Assembly: GCA_903844815.1 (NCBI GenBank)
Contig: CAIMVD010000403.1
Span: 1 to 53,115 of the forward strand
Source of the DNA: an uncultured Bacteroidota bacterium
Lineage (GTDB): Bacteria > Bacteroidota > Bacteroidia > Bacteroidales > VadinHA17
DNA length: 53,115 bases
Reading direction: 5' to 3'
The notes beneath the pieces are model-generated. The model worked only from the letters and a program-made list of their open reading frames with translations. It was not told where the DNA came from and searched no databases. The translations under genes were made by a program, and so were the position numbers. This document shows, piece by piece, positions 43,274 through 52,281 of this stretch. Position 1 is the first letter of the stretch; the number at the start of each line of letters is the position of its first letter.

Positions 43274-43440
43274 TATTGAGTGTAACCATGAAACATTTAA
43301 CTATTTTTTAACTTCAATATATGATAATTGGCAGAAACATAAGCTGTTGGGTCTGATTAGTAATATTTGGGCCTTTAAATCATTCATCATTTTTAAATTT
43401 AGAAAATATTCTAATCTTTACCTGCTGAATTTGATATTGT

Positions 43441-45030
43441 ATGGAAAAATTACTTTTACTTGGCGATGAAGCCATAGCACAGGCTGGTCTGGATGCCGGA
43501 ATGAGCGGAATGTATGCTTATCCGGGTACTCCTTCGACTGAAATAATGGAATATGTTCAGGCATCAGCCGATGCTGCTGAGCGCCGTGTACACATGACAT
43601 GGTCGTCAAATGAAAAGACAGCCATGGAAGCCGCTCTGGGCATGTCTTATGCAGGGAAAAGGGCCATGGTGGCTATGAAGCATGTGGGATTGAATGTGGC
43701 GGCTGACGGGTTTATTAATTCTGCCATGACGGGCGTCAATGGTGGTCTCATAATAGTTGCAGCAGATGATCCCTCGATGCACTCATCCCAAAATGAACAG
43801 GACTCACGGTTTTATGGAAAGTTCGCTTTTGTACCCATCTTTGAACCCTCCAATCAGCAGGAAGCCTATGAAATGGTCTTCGATGCCTTTGAGACTTCTG
43901 AAAAATACAAGCTTCCCGTGCTTTTCAGGATCACTACTCGTCTGGCTCATTCGAGGGCAAGTGTGCTGCGACGTGAATCGCTTCCGGAAAATTTGCTGAG
44001 CCTTCCTTCAGATCCTAAGAGCTTCATCCTTTTACCAGCCATTGCCAGAAGAAAATATAAAATCCTTCTTGAAAAATATGAAACCTTAAGGTACGAGAAC
44101 CATATCTCAGGTTATAATCACTTTAAGGATGGCACCTTCAGGGAAACTGGAATAATAGCCTGCGGAATAGCCTATAACTACCTTATGGAGAATCTGAAGG
44201 ATACATCAGTAGATTTTCCTGTTTTGAAGATCTCGGGTTACCCTTTCCCGAAAGATCTTATAAAAGACCTGGCCAGCAGATGCAACAGCATTTTGATACT
44301 CGAGGAGGGTGCCCCTTTTGTAGAAGAATCAATAAGGGGCATACTCGATGAGGGAATTAAGATTTATGGAAGAATGGATGGAACTGTTCCGCGCGACGGA
44401 GAACTCAACCCGGCTATTGTTGGCAAAGCTCTGGGATTACCTGTAAGCTACGGCCAGGATGTTCCGTCTGTTGTAAAAATGCGACCTCCTTCATTCTGCA
44501 AAGGCTGTGGTCATGCCGACATGTTCATGGCTCTTAATGAAGCTGTGAAACCTTTCGGTCCGGGCCGTGTTTTCTCCGATATCGGATGTTATACCCTTGG
44601 AGCCCTGCCACCTTATAATTCAATAATTTCGTGTGTCGATATGGGTGCTTCAGTCACCATGGCTATCGGGGCAGCCGACGCCGGTCTTACACCTTCGGTT
44701 GCAGTAATAGGCGATTCAACTTTTACCCACTCAGGGATGACAGGCCTGCTTGATGCTGTTATCAAGAATTCCCCGGTAACCATTATCATCAGCGATAATT
44801 CAACCACAGGAATGACGGGAGGACAGAAGTCGCAGGCAACAGGAAGACTCGTTGATATCTGTCGCGGGCTTGGCGTGGAGAATGAACATTTACGAGTAAT
44901 CTCGCCCTTGCATAAGAACCATGAAGATAATGTACGAGTAATGGAAGAGGAGCTTGAATACAACGGTGTCTCGGTAATCATCGCACAGCGTGAATGTATC
45001 CAGACAGCCACCAGACGAAAACGTTCCTGA
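43441..45030 (+). CDS. iorA: Indolepyruvate ferredoxin oxidoreductase alpha subunit, lacking the ferredoxin tail
   Basis: 529 residues. It oxidises arylpyruvates to acyl-CoA with thiamine diphosphate in anaerobes. N-terminal pyrimidine-binding domain (LGDEAIAQAGLDAGMSGMYAYPGTP, MTWSSNEKTAMEAALG), transketolase-C-like middle, and a TPP domain (CKGCGHADMF, SDIGCYTLGALPP, VIGDSTFTHSG, SDNSTTGMTGGQ). Typical IorA is near 600 residues and ends with two 4Fe-4S clusters; here it ends RECIQTATRRKRS without any CxxCxxC motif. Electrons may leave through a separate ferredoxin. iorB follows after 33 bp. Confidence 0.92.
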   Translation: MEKLLLLGDEAIAQAGLDAGMSGMYAYPGTPSTEIMEYVQASADAAERRVHMTWSSNEKTAMEAALGMSYAGKRAMVAMKHVGLNVAADGFINSAMTGVNGGLIIVAADDPSMHSSQNEQDSRFYGKFAFVPIFEPSNQQEAYEMVFDAFETSEKYKLPVLFRITTRLAHSRASVLRRESLPENLLSLPSDPKSFILLPAIARRKYKILLEKYETLRYENHISGYNHFKDGTFRETGIIACGIAYNYLMENLKDTSVDFPVLKISGYPFPKDLIKDLASRCNSILILEEGAPFVEESIRGILDEGIKIYGRMDGTVPRDGELNPAIVGKALGLPVSYGQDVPSVVKMRPPSFCKGCGHADMFMALNEAVKPFGPGRVFSDIGCYTLGALPPYNSIISCVDMGASVTMAIGAADAGLTPSVAVIGDSTFTHSGMTGLLDAVIKNSPVTIIISDNSTTGMTGGQKSQATGRLVDICRGLGVENEHLRVISPLHKNHEDNVRVMEEELEYNGVSVIIAQRECIQTATRRKRS

Positions 45031-45063
45031 AGTTCAAACCAATGATTTTTTAAATGCTTTAAA

Positions 45064-45639
45064 ATGAAGAATGACATTATACTGGCAGGAGTAGGAGGAC
45101 AGGGAATATTATCAATTGCGGCTGTAATTGGCCTGGCCGCAGTTGCAAACGATCTCTTTCTTAAACAATCGGAGGTTCATGGTATGAGCCAGAGGGGAGG
45201 GGATGTTCAATCGCATCTAAGGCTGTCAGATAAGCCCGTTTCTTCGGATCTTATTCCGTTTGGAAAGGCTGAGCTTATAATTTCGATGGAACCTATGGAA
45301 TCCCTTAGGTACCTTCCATGGTTATCTGAAAACGGGTGGCTGGTGACAAATTCAAGTCCCTTTATCAATATTCCTGATTACCCTGCAACCGATGATATCA
45401 TTGCAGAGATTAAAAAAGTAAAAAACCATTTAATAATCGATGCCGATGCTATTGCGAAGCAGTCAGGCTCTGCCCGTTCAGGCAACATGGTAATACTGGG
45501 AGCTGCTTCGGCCTATATTGATATGACCTTTGAAAGCATTGAAAATGCCGTAATAAAACTCTTTGGACGAAAAGGGAACGATATTGTAGAAGCTAATCTT
45601 AAAGCACTTAAGGCTGGCAGAGATGCTATTCAGGTCTGA
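45064..45639 (+). CDS. iorB: Indolepyruvate ferredoxin oxidoreductase beta subunit
   Basis: 191 residues. The gamma-type 2-oxoacid oxidoreductase fold is shown by ILAGVGGQGILSIAAVIGLAA, SEVHGMSQRGGDVQSHLRL and DADAIAKQSGSARSGNMVILG. It completes the IorA/IorB enzyme that converts aryl 2-oxoacids from Trp, Phe and Tyr to aryl-CoA with reduced ferredoxin. It closes the two-gene operon and is convergent with the porin-like gene, 15 bp apart. Confidence 0.94.
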   Translation: MKNDIILAGVGGQGILSIAAVIGLAAVANDLFLKQSEVHGMSQRGGDVQSHLRLSDKPVSSDLIPFGKAELIISMEPMESLRYLPWLSENGWLVTNSSPFINIPDYPATDDIIAEIKKVKNHLIIDADAIAKQSGSARSGNMVILGAASAYIDMTFESIENAVIKLFGRKGNDIVEANLKALKAGRDAIQV

Positions 45640-45654
45640 TAAACGAATTTCCGT

Positions 45655-46650
45655 TCAGAATTTGAAATGTGCATTTACAAAATAGCCGTTAGTAAAATGC
45701 TTCTCCGCGTCAGAAGGATCAGTTCCCCGGTAGTTGATTGCAATCCTTAGGTTCTTACTGAAAGTATACTGGATGCCTGCAATAAGATAAACCTGATCCA
45801 GATTATAGAAACATGGTAATTTCTCCTCGGGGACTACCGAAGAAGCAGAGTTATCGTAACGGATGAAAATTTCTGATTTATCACTAAGGAAGATAGCTCC
45901 TGTGGCCGAGAATCCCCAGGTATTATGACCTATGATCTTATCAGAATTTGATTTGTAGCTTTCCTCAACACCTAAACTGAACCGGTTATTTTTAATTCCG
46001 GCAAACCCTATGAGCACAGTCTGGATAACACCATTTGGCTTCATCATATCTCCATAAAATCGGAAGACCAGATTATCAGATTTTGAAAGAGTAATGCCAA
46101 ATGCTGTTTTGAGACTGTTGTCGAACTGGATGTTTGAATATCCTTTTCCATTAATCAGCGAGAAATCCACTTTAACCAGGTTACTGAGCTTATAATCAAC
46201 GACAATACCTATATCCGCAACTGATCCGTAGTTATATAAAACATGATACTCTGGTCCAAGATATCTCTTACCCCAGTATCCCTGTTGAATATTGAATATC
46301 CTGGTACTTACCATTCCAAAATTTACTTTCAGCTTTTCTGTTGTATAGGCTATCGATACTTCCTTGAAATAGGCATAGCGCCTGGATGTTGATCCTTCTG
46401 CAAGTTCTTCCGGAATCCCGATATTAACCATTACCAGGGCAGTAAGGTTGTTTCCTGCATTGTAGTTATATCCTAAATGAGCCCTGTTGATAGCAAAACC
46501 TGTTGCACTGAGAGTATCGTCAGGAGAATAGTGAAAATCAGTGTATATTTCTGTCACTGGCTTACCTGTTCCGGTTTGATCCTGTGCCGCTCCGGCGGTC
46601 CATATCAGGAGTGAAAACAGTAAGAGTAAAAGGATTCGGTTCTTTGTCAT
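45655..46650 (-). CDS. Outer-membrane porin-like beta-barrel protein
   Basis: 331 residues from the ATG at 46650, chosen because the signal (MTKNRILLLLLFSLLIWTAG, cleavage near AAQ) begins there; the frame is open 16 codons upstream. The rest alternates hydrophobic and polar residues with many aromatics, as in a porin of the phosphate-selective O/P or DUF3078-like kind (INRAHLGYNYNAGNNLTAL, VSIAYTTEKLKVNFGM, AINYRGTD) and ends in NGYFVNAHFKF with terminal Phe. It should let small solutes through the outer membrane. Confidence 0.75.
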   Translation of the reverse strand: MTKNRILLLLLFSLLIWTAGAAQDQTGTGKPVTEIYTDFHYSPDDTLSATGFAINRAHLGYNYNAGNNLTALVMVNIGIPEELAEGSTSRRYAYFKEVSIAYTTEKLKVNFGMVSTRIFNIQQGYWGKRYLGPEYHVLYNYGSVADIGIVVDYKLSNLVKVDFSLINGKGYSNIQFDNSLKTAFGITLSKSDNLVFRFYGDMMKPNGVIQTVLIGFAGIKNNRFSLGVEESYKSNSDKIIGHNTWGFSATGAIFLSDKSEIFIRYDNSASSVVPEEKLPCFYNLDQVYLIAGIQYTFSKNLRIAINYRGTDPSDAEKHFTNGYFVNAHFKF

Positions 46651-46796
46651 TTTTTTAAGTCGGCATCTTCCCAGGTAGCTTCTGAAAAAATCGTGCAATG
46701 ATAAGGATTTTAAAATTTATTCACATAAATTTTTCATTGGATAATTATTTAGTTCCTATCTTGACCGACCTAAAATGATAATTTTAATAAGTATCT

Positions 46797-49127
46797 ATGA
46801 AACCATATTTGTTGTTTTTTGTTGTTCTGTTTTTTTCTCTGTCAGCAACTGCTCAAAAGGCGGATTTCAAGGCTGCCGAAAAATTCAGGGGCGATAATCT
46901 CATTCCAAAGTACGGTGACCTTTCGGTAAATGCAACATGGATTGAGGAATCTGATATTTTCTGGTATTCCTTCAAAAGTCCTGCAGGTAAGAATTTTTAC
47001 TATGTAAATGCTGCAACGGGTTCAAAACAGCTTATGTTCGATAGCCGTTTTATGGCATCCGAATTGCGCAAACTTACCTATCACCCGTATAATGATCTTG
47101 ACCTGCCTTTAAAGGATATCAAGTTTGAAAAGAAAAGTACTGTAAAGTTTACTTTTTTGATTGATTCGGTTAAATTCCTGTATGATATTTCAAATCAGAA
47201 ACTTGTTATTAAAGATACTATCGGTAAGAAAGAGAAAAAGAAACCATCATGGCTTACTTATTCTCATGACAGTACGTGGTTTGCTTATGCTAAAAACTAC
47301 AACCTCTACCTTATGAAGGCTAAGGATAAGGACAGCACAGAGATCCGGCTCACAACTGACGGAGAGCGTTATTACAGCTATTCAGGCTCCGACAAGCCCG
47401 AAGATACAGTTAAGAACAAGAAAGTCAGGGCTAACGTGGAATGGTTCAAAAATTCAAAGAAGCTTTATATTGTAAGGGAAGATGAACGAAAAGTAAAGGA
47501 TTTGTTTGTAATTGATGCACTGGCTCAGCCCCGTCCAAAACTGCAGACTTACAGGTATTCAATGCCCGGAGAGGAATTTGTTCCACAGTCTGAGCTCATA
47601 GTTTTTGACGTTCCATCAGGGAAGAGGGTAAACGTTGACACAAAAAAATGGAAGGACCAGACCATCAGTGTTGATTGGTCTTCGCAGAAATCGGCGGAAA
47701 AGCTAATCCTGATTCGAAAGGACAGACCCCTGAAAAATCTGGATGTTTGTCTCGTCAATGCAGAAACAGGAGAACTGTCGGTTCTGTTCAGCGAGAAGAC
47801 CTGGCCCTATTTCAATAATGAATATACGCGGTTGTCAGTATTGAATGAAGGAAACGATATAGTCTGGTGGTCAGAGAGGACTGGATGGGGCCAGCTATAC
47901 CTTTACGACGGGAAGGGAAACCTCAGGAACCGCATTACAGATGGATATTTTGTAACTGGTAGAGTTGAGCGCATCGATACCCTTGGACGTATGGTTTATT
48001 TTGAAGGTTATGGAAGGGAGGAAGGGGTTCATCCTTATTACAGCCTGAAATATAAAGCATCAATTGACAAGGGGGGAATAACACTCCTCACAAAAGAACC
48101 CGCCAGCCACTCCTTTTCAATGTCGAAATCAAATAAATTCTTTGTCGACACCTATTCGGCAGTAGATAAGGCCCCCGAAACCGTCATGCGTGATAATACG
48201 GGAAAGATCGTCCTTCGTCTTGAGAAAGCAGATCTTTCATTGCTTTACAAATCCGGTTGGAAAATGCCGGAAACTATCGTCGTTAAGGCTAAAGACGGTG
48301 TGACAGATCTTTATGGCGTCATTTACAAACCATTTGATTTTGATTCAACACGGAAATACCCGGTTATTTCATATGTTTATCCCGGTCCCCAGACTGAATC
48401 GGTACCCTATACCTTTACAGTTACCGGAGGAAAGAATATTGCCCTGGCCCAGCTGGGATTTATTGTTGTCAACTTCGGCCACAGGGGAGGAAGTCCGATG
48501 CGTAACAATTATTACCATACCTTCGGTTTCAACGACCTCAGGGATTATGCCCTGGCCGATGATAAATACGGTATAGAACAACTTGCCGATATGTATAAGT
48601 TCATCGATATCACCCGGGTTGGTATTTATGGCCATTCCGGGGGAGGATTCATGTCGACGGCTGCGATATTATCATATCCCGACTTTTACGATGTGGCTGT
48701 TTCTTCGTCGGGTAATCATGATAACAACATCTATAATCAGTGGTGGGGTGAGACACATAATGGTGTAACCGAAACTGAGAAAAAGACTAAGGTTAAAGGT
48801 GAAGTCAAAGACAGCCTCGACAAAAAGAAGGAAGTTGAAATTTCATTCAAAGGTGCTGTTGAGAAAAATCAGGATCTCGCTAATAACCTTAAAGGCCATC
48901 TTCTGCTTGTAACCGGCGATATTGATGATAACGTTCATCCCGGGAACACTCTGAGGGTCGCAGATGCCCTGATTAAGGCTAATAAGAGGTTCGGTTTTAT
49001 GATGCTGCCTGGTCAAAGGCACGGATACGGCACTGACACCCCATATTTCGACAGGATGATGTGGTATTATTTTGCTGAACATCTCCTGGGTGATTACAGG
49101 ACCAATGTAGATTTACTGGATTTTTAA
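46797..49127 (+). CDS. S9 family peptidase, dipeptidyl peptidase IV-like, exported
   Basis: 776 residues with signal peptide (MKPYLLFFVVLFFSLSATAQ). An eight-bladed-type DPP4 N-terminal propeller fills residues 25-500, then the alpha/beta-hydrolase domain. Catalytic triad by motif: Ser614 in GHSGGGFMS, Asp710 in GDIDDNVHPGN and His742 in GQRHGYG; the order and spacing resemble DPP4 (S630, D708, H740). A lysine-rich stretch of about 25 residues (KTKVKGEVKDSLDKKKEVE) interrupts the catalytic domain before the Asp. It should release dipeptides, often X-Pro, from peptides in the periplasm. A thioredoxin-like gene follows. Confidence 0.92.
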   Translation: MKPYLLFFVVLFFSLSATAQKADFKAAEKFRGDNLIPKYGDLSVNATWIEESDIFWYSFKSPAGKNFYYVNAATGSKQLMFDSRFMASELRKLTYHPYNDLDLPLKDIKFEKKSTVKFTFLIDSVKFLYDISNQKLVIKDTIGKKEKKKPSWLTYSHDSTWFAYAKNYNLYLMKAKDKDSTEIRLTTDGERYYSYSGSDKPEDTVKNKKVRANVEWFKNSKKLYIVREDERKVKDLFVIDALAQPRPKLQTYRYSMPGEEFVPQSELIVFDVPSGKRVNVDTKKWKDQTISVDWSSQKSAEKLILIRKDRPLKNLDVCLVNAETGELSVLFSEKTWPYFNNEYTRLSVLNEGNDIVWWSERTGWGQLYLYDGKGNLRNRITDGYFVTGRVERIDTLGRMVYFEGYGREEGVHPYYSLKYKASIDKGGITLLTKEPASHSFSMSKSNKFFVDTYSAVDKAPETVMRDNTGKIVLRLEKADLSLLYKSGWKMPETIVVKAKDGVTDLYGVIYKPFDFDSTRKYPVISYVYPGPQTESVPYTFTVTGGKNIALAQLGFIVVNFGHRGGSPMRNNYYHTFGFNDLRDYALADDKYGIEQLADMYKFIDITRVGIYGHSGGGFMSTAAILSYPDFYDVAVSSSGNHDNNIYNQWWGETHNGVTETEKKTKVKGEVKDSLDKKKEVEISFKGAVEKNQDLANNLKGHLLLVTGDIDDNVHPGNTLRVADALIKANKRFGFMMLPGQRHGYGTDTPYFDRMMWYYFAEHLLGDYRTNVDLLDF

Positions 49128-49160
49128 AATCATATATTAAACTCGAAAACAGGATTTATT

Positions 49161-49673
49161 ATGAATACAAGAGGATTGAAAAAAGCTCTTTTTATTGCCA
49201 TGCTCTTCTCGGCAACATCAATTTATGCTCAGGAAACAGTTAAATTATACGATCCGTCGCTCGACGGAATGAAACAGCTGACTGCAGCTATATCACAGGC
49301 CAAATCGGGAGGGAAGCATGTTCTTGTTCAATTTGGCGGCAACTGGTGCAGCTGGTGCCGAAAGTTCGACGCATTCTGTAAAGCCGACAGTGTATTATCA
49401 AAAATCGCAGCAGATAATTATGTGGTGGTTAAGCTGAATTACAGCCCCGAAAACAAAAACGAAGCTTCCAATATCTTCCTGGGTAATCCAATTAGATTCG
49501 GATTTCCGGTTTTTATAATTATTGACGGAAATGGCAAGGTTCTGCATATTCAGGACAGCTCCCTGCTCGAAGAAAGCCCCGGGTACAATAAGGGAAAAGT
49601 AAAGGGATTTTTCGAAAACTGGACAGCTTCGGCCATAATTCCTCAACCTCCGAAACCCAAGGCCGCAAAATAA
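49161..49673 (+). CDS. Exported thioredoxin-fold protein (DUF255/thiol-reductase-like)
   Basis: 170 residues. Signal peptide (MNTRGLKKALFIAMLFSATS, cleavage near YAQ), then a thioredoxin fold with active-site C63 and C66 (NWCSWC) and the cis-proline loop FGFPVFIIID. It probably reduces or shuffles disulfides in the periplasm. It is 33 bp after the S9 peptidase gene on the same strand, and a perfect hairpin follows its stop. Confidence 0.88.
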   Translation: MNTRGLKKALFIAMLFSATSIYAQETVKLYDPSLDGMKQLTAAISQAKSGGKHVLVQFGGNWCSWCRKFDAFCKADSVLSKIAADNYVVVKLNYSPENKNEASNIFLGNPIRFGFPVFIIIDGNGKVLHIQDSSLLEESPGYNKGKVKGFFENWTASAIIPQPPKPKAAK

Positions 49674-49692
49674 ATCCAGGGTTAAAATAAAC

Positions 49693-49720
49693 GAGACTGT
49701 TTCTTGTGTGAAACAGTCTC
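49693..49720. terminator. Perfect 11-bp hairpin between convergent thioredoxin-like and ssb genes
   Basis: GAGACTGTTTC (49693-49703) pairs with GAAACAGTCTC (49710-49720) around TTGTGT. On the minus strand it runs into GTTTATTTT, so it should end the ssb transcript; on the plus strand no T-run follows, though the stem could still protect or weakly stop the thioredoxin-like transcript. Confidence 0.75.
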
Positions 49721-49764
49721 TGGCACGTAGGATGGCAGCGATTTTTGTCAGGCACAGTGATTGA

Positions 49765-50133
49765 TCATCCCTGTCCTTCTTCCTCCTTACTGTGTTCCCT
49801 TCCGTTCCGTAAAAGCACCAGGTCGTTCAGCACAATCTCGGTAGAGTTCTTTGTAACTCCCTTCTTGTCTTCATAGGTCTTGTAGACCAACCGTCCCTCA
49901 ACAGCGACCTCTTTGCCCTTTTTAAGAAATTTGCAGGCGGTTTCTGCCAGCCCGTTCCAGGCAACAATGTTATGCCATGTTGTTTCGCTGACCCGCTGTC
50001 CGTCGGCATTTTTGTAGCCATCATTTGTGGCAAGGGTAAAATGTGCCACTTTCTTTCCACTCTCAATGGTTCTCATTTCCGGATCCTGACCAAGATTCCC
50101 GATAAGGATTACTCTGTTTTTTAGTGAGCTCAT
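49765..50133 (-). CDS. ssb: Single-stranded DNA-binding protein, short form
   Basis: 122 residues from the ATG at 50133 (MSSLKNRVILIGNLGQDPEMR); an ATG 9 codons upstream is possible but SSBs normally begin here. The OB fold is complete, with the core FTLATNDGYKNADGQ, TTWHNIVAWNGLAETACKFLKKGKEVAVEGRL and YEDKKGVTKN. It ends EHSKEEEGQG and lacks the acidic DDDIPF-type tip that recruits repair proteins, so it may be an accessory SSB rather than the main replicative one. Confidence 0.93.
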   Translation of the reverse strand: MSSLKNRVILIGNLGQDPEMRTIESGKKVAHFTLATNDGYKNADGQRVSETTWHNIVAWNGLAETACKFLKKGKEVAVEGRLVYKTYEDKKGVTKNSTEIVLNDLVLLRNGREHSKEEEGQG

Positions 50134-50304
50134 GACTTTAAGTATTTGGTTCGACATCATTTAATTTCAAATCAAATTTAAGCCACCCCGGGAACCTGTT
50201 CCGGTTAATAATTATTTATACTCGTTTCACAATCGCTTATAGTCGTTTGTATCCGTTTAAAAACGTTTTTTTATATCTGTATCAGCATAATATGTAGTCA
50301 GTCG

Positions 50305-50337
50305 TTTGATTGTATATATGTATTTTTCGTATCTTTA
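50305..50337 (+). promoter_or_regulatory. Possible promoter for the Zn-ribbon gene
   Basis: TTTG (50305-50308), 21 bases, then TATCTTTA (50330-50337), one mismatch from TAnnTTTG. Transcription would start around 50343, just before the GTG start at 50354. Confidence 0.35.
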
Positions 50338-50353
50338 ACAAAAGTATAGTGCT

Positions 50354-50719
50354 GTGGATAAAAGATGCCTCGATTGCGGTGACGCGCTACGTGGCCGCAC
50401 CGACAAAAAGTTTTGTTCCGATCAGTGCAGGAATAATTACAATAACAAGCTAAACCGTGATTCTAACAATTTTGTAAGGAATGTTCACGGACTGCTCAGG
50501 AAGAACAGGAGAATACTTTCCGACCTTTATGCTGACGGGAAACTAAAAGTTCATAAAGACGCTTTGTTTGCACTGGGTTACAATTTCAGCTTTTTCACCC
50601 ATGTCATTGAAACCTCCAATGGAGCAAAATATCACTATTGCTTCGAATACGGTTATTGTGAAACCGGGAATGATTTCCTGGAACTCAGGCAGAACAGCCA
50701 ATATGTGGAATACCAGTAA
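50354..50719 (+). CDS. Small Zn-ribbon protein, function unknown
   Basis: 121 residues from a GTG start. The N-terminus holds a zinc ribbon: C5-x2-C8 and C21-x3-C25 (CLDCGD, KKFCSDQCRNNYNN), a motif shared with DUF2116-type and HTH-associated ribbons. The middle is helical and basic (VHGLLRKNRRILSDLYADGK), and the end has a beta-rich part YHYCFEYGYCETGNDF. A nucleic-acid or protein-binding role is plausible. It is divergent from ssb across 220 bp. Confidence 0.78.
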   Translation: MDKRCLDCGDALRGRTDKKFCSDQCRNNYNNKLNRDSNNFVRNVHGLLRKNRRILSDLYADGKLKVHKDALFALGYNFSFFTHVIETSNGAKYHYCFEYGYCETGNDFLELRQNSQYVEYQ

Positions 50720-50760
50720 TAAAGGCATTATCGCATAGAAGCAGCTGTAATTGTCAAATA

Positions 50761-51306
50761 TTAAATTAGTAAGCCCGAAGGAGGCGGTGCTACTATTTCT
50801 CCCTTAACAGGAACCAGCTGTCCGGAATATGTAATGTTGTCGATCATCAGGCCTGAAATGGAAGCATCGCATGAACCATTGCTGCAGATCCTGAGAGTTA
50901 CATCCAGTGTCTGGGTTCCGTTGTTGACCTTCATCTTTATCACGTATTTGCCTTTGGCTGATTGATTCTGTTTGTCTGAAACAGACGCTTTCCCGATCAT
51001 ATTAATTCCCATTATCGGGCGGATATCAAATTGTCTGCCAACATATGCAGTATTGATAATTGCATTTCCCCTGTCGAGTATTATATAGTTAGCCCTCGGC
51101 CTCAGGTCAGCAATCCCGCCGCGCCTGAAGTAAATCCTGTCAAGCTTAATTATGAACCTTCCCGATTCAACCGACTTTTTGACGGCAGCCTGTTGAGCAA
51201 TCTTCTCTTCCTTCGACTGTTTGCTGCCTGCTGCAGATATGTTAATGTTGAACGAAATGATAGTTATTGCCAAAAAAGCAAATAATTTTCTCAGTAAGTT
51301 TTTCAT
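50761..51306 (-). CDS. DUF4251 family exported protein
   Basis: 181 residues with a signal peptide (about 1-26). The conserved DUF4251 features are present: an early SGRFIIKLDRIYFRRGG segment, NYIILDRGNAIINTAYVGR, and a final DVTLRICSNGSCDASISGL. The family is abundant in Bacteroidales and has no known function; it looks like a beta-rich periplasmic domain. It stands alone, codirectional with the deacetylase gene. Confidence 0.86.
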   Translation of the reverse strand: MKNLLRKLFAFLAITIISFNINISAAGSKQSKEEKIAQQAAVKKSVESGRFIIKLDRIYFRRGGIADLRPRANYIILDRGNAIINTAYVGRQFDIRPIMGINMIGKASVSDKQNQSAKGKYVIKMKVNNGTQTLDVTLRICSNGSCDASISGLMIDNITYSGQLVPVKGEIVAPPPSGLLI

Positions 51307-51363
51307 GGCACGATATTTAAATTATTATGATTCAAATATCATGCCATTGCTCATTGTTAAGGA

Positions 51364-52257
51364 CTATTTTGTCTTTAAGAACGGAAAGTAGATGCTTATG
51401 TTTTCTTTAGTTAGTGGTGTTCCGTAACCCGAATCCTCGAAAGCCTCGCAGTATTTGATCTTGCTTCCCCTTTCTTCTCCGTAAAGCTCAATTAGTTTGG
51501 CCCTGTAGGGCGAGGCATCAGATCCTCCCTTTCTCGTCTCTCCCAGCCATTTCCGGCGATCGGTGTCCGAAACAGGAACCTGGGCAAGCCTGCCGCTGTT
51601 GAATGGAAGCCATTCATACATCTGCGATGGGTGCTGATGGTACATATCCATCTTCTTTTCGATAGCATCATCAATATCTACACAGACGTCAGGTCTAAAT
51701 GGTTCCGGGTGAATGAAACCGTCAGCACAGAAAAGGAAAACAGGATTTTTTTCAAGAAAGGGAACTTCCGGAAGAATGGTAGGAACAGTCACCATGTACG
51801 CTGCATCAAGTACAAGGGTCCCGGTGTACCTGTGATCGGGATGATAATCGTAGGGCCGCGGGAAAACGACCAGATCGGCTTTCTGTTCCCTGATAAGCCT
51901 GATAACTTCGAGCCTGTTCTTATAGGTTGGCATCAACTGCCCGTCATGATTATCGAGGGTAATATACCTGACACCGATGACTTCCCCGGCTTTTCGTGCC
52001 TCTTCGCGCCTGATCTTTGCCAGCTTTTTAGCTTTTATCGACTGATGACCGGCATCGCCATTGGTGAGCGAAACCATTAGAACATCATATCCTGCCTGTG
52101 CCCATTTATAGGCGGTACCGCCATCTTCATCAGGGTCATCGGGATGAGCCCCTATGATTATTATATGCAGTTTTTTCCCCGCCGGTTCCTGTGCTGATAA
52201 GGTAATCGAAAAGAGAGAGAAGATTAAAAAGATTATTAGTTTAAAATGTGTTTTCAT
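51364..52257 (-). CDS. PIG-L/LmbE-family N-deacetylase, exported
   Basis: 297 residues. Signal peptide (MKTHFKLIIFLIFSLFSITL, cleavage near SAQ) followed by the zinc motif AHPDD at 37-41 and the second motif HPDH in YDYHPDHRYTG. The family removes N-acetyl groups from GlcNAc-type sugars. Export is notable, since many members are cytosolic, and suggests action on envelope or environmental sugars. It lies 24 bp downstream of the M28 peptidase gene on the same strand. Confidence 0.92.
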   Translation of the reverse strand: MKTHFKLIIFLIFSLFSITLSAQEPAGKKLHIIIIGAHPDDPDEDGGTAYKWAQAGYDVLMVSLTNGDAGHQSIKAKKLAKIRREEARKAGEVIGVRYITLDNHDGQLMPTYKNRLEVIRLIREQKADLVVFPRPYDYHPDHRYTGTLVLDAAYMVTVPTILPEVPFLEKNPVFLFCADGFIHPEPFRPDVCVDIDDAIEKKMDMYHQHPSQMYEWLPFNSGRLAQVPVSDTDRRKWLGETRKGGSDASPYRAKLIELYGEERGSKIKYCEAFEDSGYGTPLTKENISIYFPFLKTK

Positions 52258-52281
52258 GGTTTGTAAGTATTAGTTCATTTT

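Noticed and set aside
43274-43440. Promoter for iorA
   Set aside because: Several TTTG and TA-rich stretches are present but none with correct spacing; no defensible call.
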